From Tamarix chinensis (Eukaryota; Streptophyta; Magnoliopsida; Caryophyllales; Tamaricaceae): DNA of 64,000 nucleotides. Of the stretch, positions 58,471 through 64,000 are shown in pieces (the stretch's first letter is position 1; each line of letters begins with the position of its first letter). Made by a program: the position numbers and the translations under genes. The notes under the pieces were generated by a model that was given only the letters and a program-made list of their open reading frames with translations, searched no databases and had not been told where the DNA came from. The stretch lies in NCBI GenBank assembly GCA_030549775.1, contig CM060177.1:56918638-56982637 (forward strand). Direction: 5' to 3'.

Positions 58471-59092
58471 CTCTGAACTCAACATAAATAAAAGATTGAA
58501 ATATGGTATATCTAATAAAAGACCTAGAATTAGTAATTATCTAGTATTCTTTGAATTACACATGTATGATTTTCTTATGAGAATTCTTGAAATCTTGCTT
58601 GAATGTACTGTTACCTTACTCAGTACGTAGCTTATTGATCATTTGTTTCATGAGTGCTGCTCACTCTAATAAGTAGATAACCCAGATATTTATGTGCAAG
58701 TCAATGAGGATGTGGTGGATAATTTCGTAGCATTTGATGCTATATATGTGGAGGAGTGAGTTATTCATATCAGTGTTGGGTGTAGAGTTATGTTATCTAG
58801 ATGATAGTTTTACCCAGATATCTTTTTGGACTCTCATTTCCATGGGATCCCTTTTGATGTATTTTGATATAGTAATCAAAGTTTATCTCCAAATGATTAT
58901 TTGATGATATTAAAAGTTGTCTCATTTCTTTTTATCATTTTTTTAAATTCTCTAAATTGTTTTACCTTGTGATAGACGTAAGGATGGTGGGGTAAGCTAG
59001 ACTTATATCAATTATGGCAGTGACACCCAACTATTTGATTGTAAGCTTTCGCTTAAAATGAATTTTTTAGTAGTAAATTCAGGGGTGTTACA

Positions 59093-59480
59093 ATTTGGCC
59101 ATACGAGATTGTGGGTTAAGTTGGTGAGGTCGCTTATCACTTAGCCCAACCAATTGAATTATCGCATGTGCATAATTTCTTCCACGTATCTTCGTTGAGG
59201 AAGTATGTGAAAGATCCTTTGCATTTCATCTAATTGGAGTCACTAGAGTTTGATGAGTCTCTAACTTACAAAGAATGACTAGTAAGTATCTTGGGTAAGA
59301 AGACCCGAGTGATGTTAGCAAAAAGTTTTCTTCTAGTAAATGTCCTTTGGTCATAGCATGATGTCGAGGAGGCAACTTAGAGGACTAAGGAGGAGATTCA
59401 AGCAAAGTGCCTAGAGATGTTCTTTAAGTGTGATGTCTGTTGGTGTGGTATTTATTTTAAAGGATGGCGCCCCTTTTACT
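59093..59480 (+). pseudogene. Element B integrase, C-terminal part
   Basis: Reads WPYEIVG, VGEVAYHLAQPIELSHVHNF and FHVSSLRKYVKDPLHFI (59,097-59,232), then LESLEFDESLTYKE, VSILGKKTRVMLAKSFLLVN, VLWS, HDVEEAT and KEEIQAKCLEMFFKCD. This is the GPY/F module and C-terminal tail of the Tekay/Del-type integrase. It directly follows the TSD of the nested LTR, so it was once continuous with 56,212. A few stops; otherwise one of the better-preserved segments. Confidence 0.87.
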
Positions 59481-59554
59481 TTGCCAAATGTGCTATGTGA
59501 GTTATTGTGTGTTTTGTACTATGCCTAAAACTGGGTTAGTAGGCTTTAGGGTTG

Positions 59555-59575
59555 CAACTTCTTTAAGGGGATAAT
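59555..59575 (+). promoter_or_regulatory. Polypurine tract of element B
   Basis: CTTCTTTAAGGGGATAATG precedes the 3' LTR start and parallels element A's tract. Confidence 0.65.
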
Positions 59576-61645
59576 GTAGTAATACCCATCTTTTTTGTAA
59601 GATATGTTGACAAAAGTTGTAGTGTTTATTAAAATTTGATAATATTTAATTTGGATTTTGCACTATTATTGAGTTTGATGAAAAACTTGATATAAATAAG
59701 TCTTAGAAATTGAATAAAATGAGTTTTTAGGTGAACCAATCGGCTGGTTAGTCATTTCAGCTAAGGGATGTTTTTTGACTAAGTTGATTGACCAGTTTAG
59801 GAAATTAATCGACTAGTCAGTAGAATAGTTGACTGGTAGGCCGAATTGATCAACTAGTTGGTCAGACTGAGTATATTTTCAAAACTTAATTTTTCTGATA
59901 AATTTTTTTATACCAAAATGAAATCTTGATAATCCCACTCCAAGCTATTCTTTAGAGATTCTTAACCTTTCTTATTATGTATTAGGCTCCAGCTACTACC
60001 TCGAATTGATTTAAGGAGGAGGTTAACCTCATCTTTGTCTTCTTTCACCTTTCTCCTATATACACTTTTGGAACCATTGCTTCGATTCCCATACTATCTT
60101 TACTCAGTTGGGAGATTCCACCCTATGCTGTTTGTGCATTACAGCTCTTGTGTTTGATTTTTTCTAGGCAAATCCCACCTACATTCTCCAGAAAATTACT
60201 ATTTTAGCTCTAGAAGGGAAGTTAACCTATCTTTAACAAAATTCACCGATTTAGCTAAAGTTAGAATAGTAAAAACTAGGGTTTTGACCTATTGCACAAT
60301 CCTTCTCATTATGGACATGATTCATTGGCTACAAATTACCCTAATTATCTCTTCCACTCACTTGTCTTTCAATCTCTGAGATATCCCAACTCTTTAGCAC
60401 TTATGTTATTTTCTCCCCACTTCAAGTTTAGTTTTGAATCCTTTTCACTCTTATGATCTTTTCCCTAGCTTCTTCTTATTTTTATTTAAGTAAGGTAGGG
60501 TTAGATTTAGGAGGAAGTTGAGTCTCTCTTAGCATAATCTTCCTCTCTTTTTTTTTCCTTAGGTTTTGTAGGCTTGTTTCTTCTCCTAAATAGAGTTCTA
60601 GTTTGTGAAAAGATTTACTAAGTTTTGAAGTTTTAACTTTCTTATATAAATGTTTGGAAGTTAAGAATCTTCCAAGTTGAGTTTTCCCATTTGTTGAATT
60701 TTTTTTCTTACATCAAGTAAGCCATCCATACCTATAAAATGTGGCCCAATTAAGCATGTGAGATGGTGTATTCTTTAAAGTGATAATTTATTAGGTCTAA
60801 ATGAACATTTGGTTCTTGATTAATGCATGTTGATTTATTTGTGAATCCTAAGATGAATGTATGATTTTAGAGAAATAAGGTTGATTTGACTAATGTGCAA
60901 CTTATTTTAGTTTATGAGTAGGTAAAATGTTGGCAAGATGATATAATATGTTTCAATTCAGAGTTGGTAGGATTTTAGAGTATGATTCACATGAAAAATA
61001 TATATTCTTTATTGTTTAAAGGCAAACTAATCGACTGGTTAGGTTAAACAAATTGATTAATCCTTATATTATTAACTGGTTAGCCCAAATCAATTGATTG
61101 GTGGGACTTTGGTGACCTTGGTCTCTCTTTGCTCAAACCCATCTACCAGTTTTGGCATAACCAATTGACTAGTCTCAGAATTGTCAAAATATTTGCTCAA
61201 ATTGATTGATGAGTTATAAGGAATATTGGGTTTGGCAAAGACAAACCCATTAATTAGTTGGCCTAATCTGATTGATTAGTTGGTGAAACGGATCTATTAG
61301 TTCAACCAGATTATGTGATTTATGCCAAATGCTATTATACTATTATTTATTGAGTGAAATACAGCCTTTGACATGAATTGACAACCTAATGGATGGTTAA
61401 AATGGAGCATACTTCATGGCATATTGAGTATATGTTTGTAAAGGACTTATTGGGAAAACCCAAATAAGTATTTTATAACTTTAAAGGGTAATATAATCTA
61501 GATTTTTGGCTTAAAATAATATCTAATGCATGGTTAATATTGATGAAGCATTAATGGAAATCCCACCACATGGTTGGGGGAATGGAAATGGTTAAGACAG
61601 AACAAGTATGTGGATGCCTTACTTGCATGTTATGTGGGCCTTGTG
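59576..61645 (+). repeat. Element B 3' LTR, 5' two-thirds (family 2)
   Basis: Begins with TAGTAATACCCATCTTTTTT-type sequence and follows the 5' LTR through GTTTATTAAAATTTG, minirepeat clusters at 59,730-59,850 and 61,020-61,310, TTAGATTTAGGAGGAAGTTG (about 60,500) and GCATTAATGGAAATCCCACC (about 61,548). After GGCCTTGTGTGA (about 61,640) similarity to the 5' LTR (50,475) stops. Confidence 0.82.
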
Positions 61646-63387
61646 TGAATGGATATTTTAGCCATTTTAGGGGAATTTTGGTCAATATGGGTTAAAAATA
61701 AAAAAGAAGAAGGAATTTTAATGTTGTAAATGGTGTAAAATGGGTTAAGTATATTATATGTAAAGTTTGGAATGAATATAAATGATCTAAGTCTAATAAA
61801 TGATAAAAATAGCTTTGTGGGGGAATATGAATAGTAATTCTATGGGTAGGATGTTATCTCATGTGTAAGAAATGGGATCTGAACCTTAATTCCTGTATAT
61901 GATTTCAATAATAATATTTTGGGGACTTATATGAAATTAGTTGGCCATGTGGATTTTTTGGAAAAAGTTATAATTAAATTATGAAATTTAGGCTTTATAG
62001 GAAATGTAAATAGTAACACTAAAGGTAGGCTACTATTGCATGTGTAAAAAATAAGAGTTAGAATTTGATTTTTTGTTATGTTGTTAATAATAATATTTTA
62101 AGGATTGATATAGAATTATGTGATAAAATTAGTACTAGGGGAGAGGTTATACTAGATTTGGGGAATTAGGTCTTCTTAGGAGAATATAACTTGTACGTGG
62201 GAGGATATGTTGGGATATTTGTCCTGCATGGTTATGTATTTATTCTTATGATGACATTGGAATAAATAATCACAAATAATAAATTGATTCTTTATAATAA
62301 AAGATTATATGAGTTAATACCGATTTTACATGTTCGATATGTTAGGCGAGAATACTGGCTAGTAGCTTTATACCTTTGGATTGTATTTATTGGTACCGTT
62401 CCACTATTTGAGAATAGTGGGGACCCTGAACTCAAATTAAATAAATCATTTGGATGTTCGTAATCTTTGATAAGATATTAATCACTTAAAGTGAAATATC
62501 ATGTGAGTTAGGACTCATTGTATCTATTTGCTCCACCAGACAAGAATAATGTCCATGAGGTTTTTGCCCTAGGGATATATATTATGATACCATTCCGCCA
62601 GTTAAAAATAATGTCCAACAACATTTTTTTCTTGGGGTTGTATATTTATAATACCATTCCACTAGTTGAGAATAGTGGTCATGAGCTTTATGCCCTGGGT
62701 TTGTATATCTATACTACCATTCCACTGATTGAGAATAGTAGGGTCCCTAAAATTAATGTGAAGAATACTATGGATAATGATCATACCATTATTATTGTAA
62801 GGTCTGAAAATCAATAAATGATTTGGTACCTTTTTATTACTCTATATGCACATTTATCTCTTGTTTTGATATGATGATTGTGTATGACCTTTCTTGTTAA
62901 TATTGTTACTTTATTTAGTATGTAATATACTCATCATCCTTTTATGGGCTCTAATCATTCCCACTAGAAAAGAACCCAATTGAACTTATACAGGTATGTA
63001 AGGACCCGTTAGATGACTATGTTACTTTTGATGCGCTTGTTAGGGAAGAGTGTTGAATATATCTTTCGGTTTTAGGTTGTAGTTTGGGTTATCCCATTGA
63101 CAACTTCAAACCCAAATACCTCTTGAGGCTCTTAGTTCCCATTGTAATCCTTTGTGCATTTTGTCCTTATACTCATAGTAACCCTCCAAAACTTTTCTTT
63201 AATTTTATGAGACCTATCTCCTTCTCTATTTTATTTTGTTTGAATGTTTAACTATTTTACCTTATATTTAATATGAGGATGTCATGGTAAGCCAAACTTA
63301 GGTTGAGCACAATTTTAGCATCTAATTTCTTTATTTTATGCTTCTACTTAATTAAAAAATTTCATGTACAAATTTTGGGGTGTTACA
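61646..63387 (+). mobile_element. LTR 3' part of another element, with PBS
   Basis: The sequence ends AAATTTTGGGGTGTTACA at 63,387 and carries family-1-like hairpin minirepeats (62,395-62,760), including a perfect CCACTATT-TTGAGA-type hairpin at 62,401-62,420. The left boundary has no TGTAATACC start and joins the element B LTR abruptly. A 177-bp tandem duplication occupies about 61,820-62,170. A following PBS indicates this was a 5' LTR, not a solo. Confidence 0.65.
61820..62170 (+). repeat. Duplicated segment of about 177 bp
   Basis: GGAATATGAATAGTAATTC (about 61,821) and GGAAATGTAAATAGTAACAC (about 61,999) start two similar runs. Each continues with GGTAGG, ATGTGTAA, a short AATAATAATATTTT motif and a TATA.GAATTA. 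motif. Confidence 0.65.
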
Positions 63388-63402
63388 AGATGATATTAGG
63401 GC
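63388..63402 (+). promoter_or_regulatory. Primer-binding site after LTR
   Basis: AGATGATATTAGGGC follows the LTR end directly and fits TGGTATCAGAGC with transitions. Confidence 0.55.
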
Positions 63403-63732
63403 TTTAGTTTTAATTACTGTGTTTTTATTTCAAAAAATTGGTTTTTAAAAGATTCATTTTATGATTTTATCAATTTATTTCATATTTTAAAAATATCATT
63501 TGTTCAAAAACCCATATTAACTTGTGGGAAATCAATAATGGGTGGCTTAGGTGTCATTTACATATGATTTGTGTAATATGTGTTAGTAATATAGGAATGT
63601 GTTATCTAAATGTGATTTCTGTCTTATAGCTAGCTCACTATGCCCTGGATGGCCATGTGTGTCACTTGGAGGATATCTTTGAAGCCTTCATTAAGTTTAT
63701 CAGGCACATGTCACCACCACCTTATCTTTAAT
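63403..63732 (+). pseudogene. Leader and gag start of the same element
   Basis: Sequence downstream of the PBS. Near 63,640-63,720 a stretch with GGATATCTTTGAAGCCTTCA resembles the gag start of element B at about 52,040-52,110 in layout (a short exon ending in CCACCACC-rich coding). No long frame. It is cut by the LTR that starts at 63,733. Confidence 0.4.
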
Positions 63733-64000
63733 GTAATACCCCATATTTTTTGTAAGTATTTTGAATGAGAAATTATGCTAATTTTGGAGTTTGATTTTGA
63801 TATTAGATTATAATTGGGTTGGAAATAAAGTAAGATTTGAAATGAGGTGGTAAAAATAAATTATATAAGTTTTTTTGTGAACAAATCAATTATTTTCATG
63901 AATTGATCGAATGGTTCATCGTTTTAATAACATGGTTTTTACTTGACCAAATCGATCAATTGGTTGAAGAAATGGATCGATTGGTCTATAGAATAGTTGA
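63733..64000 (+). mobile_element. Family-2 LTR start, runs off the window
   Basis: TGTAATACCCCATATTTTTTG is the family-2 LTR terminus (compare the reverse of 26,626 and 37,412). It continues with a minirepeat cluster (AATTGATCGAATGGTTCATC, ATCGATCAATTGGTTG) from about 63,880 to the end. It inserted into gag-like sequence. Confidence 0.8.

Larger units (their letters stand above)
56213..59092 (+). mobile_element. Family-1 solo LTR, 2,880 bp, TSD ATTTG
   Basis: Starts TGTAATACCCCAAAAATTTAC and ends TTCAGGGGTGTTACA, with perfect TSD on both sides. It interrupts the integrase of element B exactly at a point where the protein resumes beyond. It contains a pyrimidine-rich tract (56,450-57,240), a GGTGATCTCAGAGGAAGT motif matching the reverse of other copies, hairpin minirepeats (58,080-58,470) and a TTACTCAGTACGTAGCTTAT motif (about 58,613). 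There is no internal gag or pol. The best-preserved family-1 copy in the window, and the plus-oriented reference for the others. Confidence 0.93.
48390..61645 (+). mobile_element. Element B: Tekay/Del-like Ty3/gypsy retrotransposon, decayed
   Basis: Plus-strand relative of element A. Order: 5' LTR (48,390-51,717), PBS, gag, PR, RT, RNase H, integrase (to 56,212, interrupted by a family-1 LTR, resuming 59,093), PPT, then a 3' LTR beginning near 59,576 whose last 1.3 kb is replaced near 61,645. The LTR pair shares the family-2 minirepeats and a GATTATGTGATT motif. Stops occur in every domain, so it is an old, dead copy. Confidence 0.88.

Overview
This window looks like a heterochromatic or intergenic stretch of a large, AT-rich land-plant genome. 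It is almost entirely nested, decayed transposable elements, and I found no convincing intact host gene, tRNA or rRNA gene. The plant assignment rests on four things seen together: Ty3/gypsy elements whose primer-binding sites match plant initiator-Met tRNA, a Cassandra-type TRIM carrying 5S rRNA-derived sequence, a Helitron Rep remnant, and an RPA70-like OB-fold gene with short introns. I cannot name the species or decide monocot versus dicot.

Region 1 (1-13,952). The left edge holds the N-terminal and Rep (HUH) part of a Helitron replicase on the minus strand, broken by frameshifts and stops and running off the window. Next to it lies about 3.5 kb of tandem satellite (units of about 0.90-0.96 kb, each with two related half-units of about 0.29 kb). 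Then come a second repeat family of about 270 bp, a fold-back duplication, and a clean solo LTR (9085-9841, TSD AGATA) that splits one of those repeats. The 3' half of an RPA70-like pseudogene follows at 13,213-13,952 (-).

Region 2 (13,953-25,640). A 9.2-kb block with a perfect TSD (GTAAT) splits the RPA-like pseudogene, whose 5' exons resume at 23,110-24,290. The block is a long solo LTR (called family 1 here). Nested inside it is a second insertion (15,896-21,286) that joins another family-1 LTR end to a Cassandra TRIM. Microsatellites of (AAT)n and strongly purine-biased tracts lie inside. A Copia-like solo LTR sits at 25,018-25,545.

Region 3 (25,640-48,390). Element A is a minus-strand Tekay/Del-like Ty3/gypsy element with long LTRs (family 2, about 3.45 kb). 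Its 3' LTR is truncated, its pol is decayed, and a family-1 solo LTR interrupts its gag. It is followed by a Copia-like LTR with PBS, another family-1 solo LTR (39,223-42,259), a different plus-strand Ty3/gypsy fragment (gag-PR-RT, 42,960-45,345), and LTR debris.

Region 4 (48,390-64,000). Element B is a plus-strand relative of element A: 5' LTR, PBS, gag, complete but broken pol, PPT and part of a 3' LTR. A family-1 solo LTR (56,213-59,092, TSD ATTTG) interrupts its integrase. The LTR 3' part and PBS of another element follow, and a last family-2 LTR starts at 63,733 and leaves the window.

All three reverse transcriptases have lost one or both catalytic aspartates, and the Helitron HUH motif has lost a histidine, so nothing here appears autonomous. 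The layout records successive insertion: Helitron/RPA and gypsy elements first, family-1 LTRs into them, then Cassandra-type sequence. The items most worth following up are the LTR-Cassandra chimera, the hairpin minisatellites inside the LTRs, and the Helitron Rep and RPA-like gene on one strand. All are read by eye; none has been tested by alignment.
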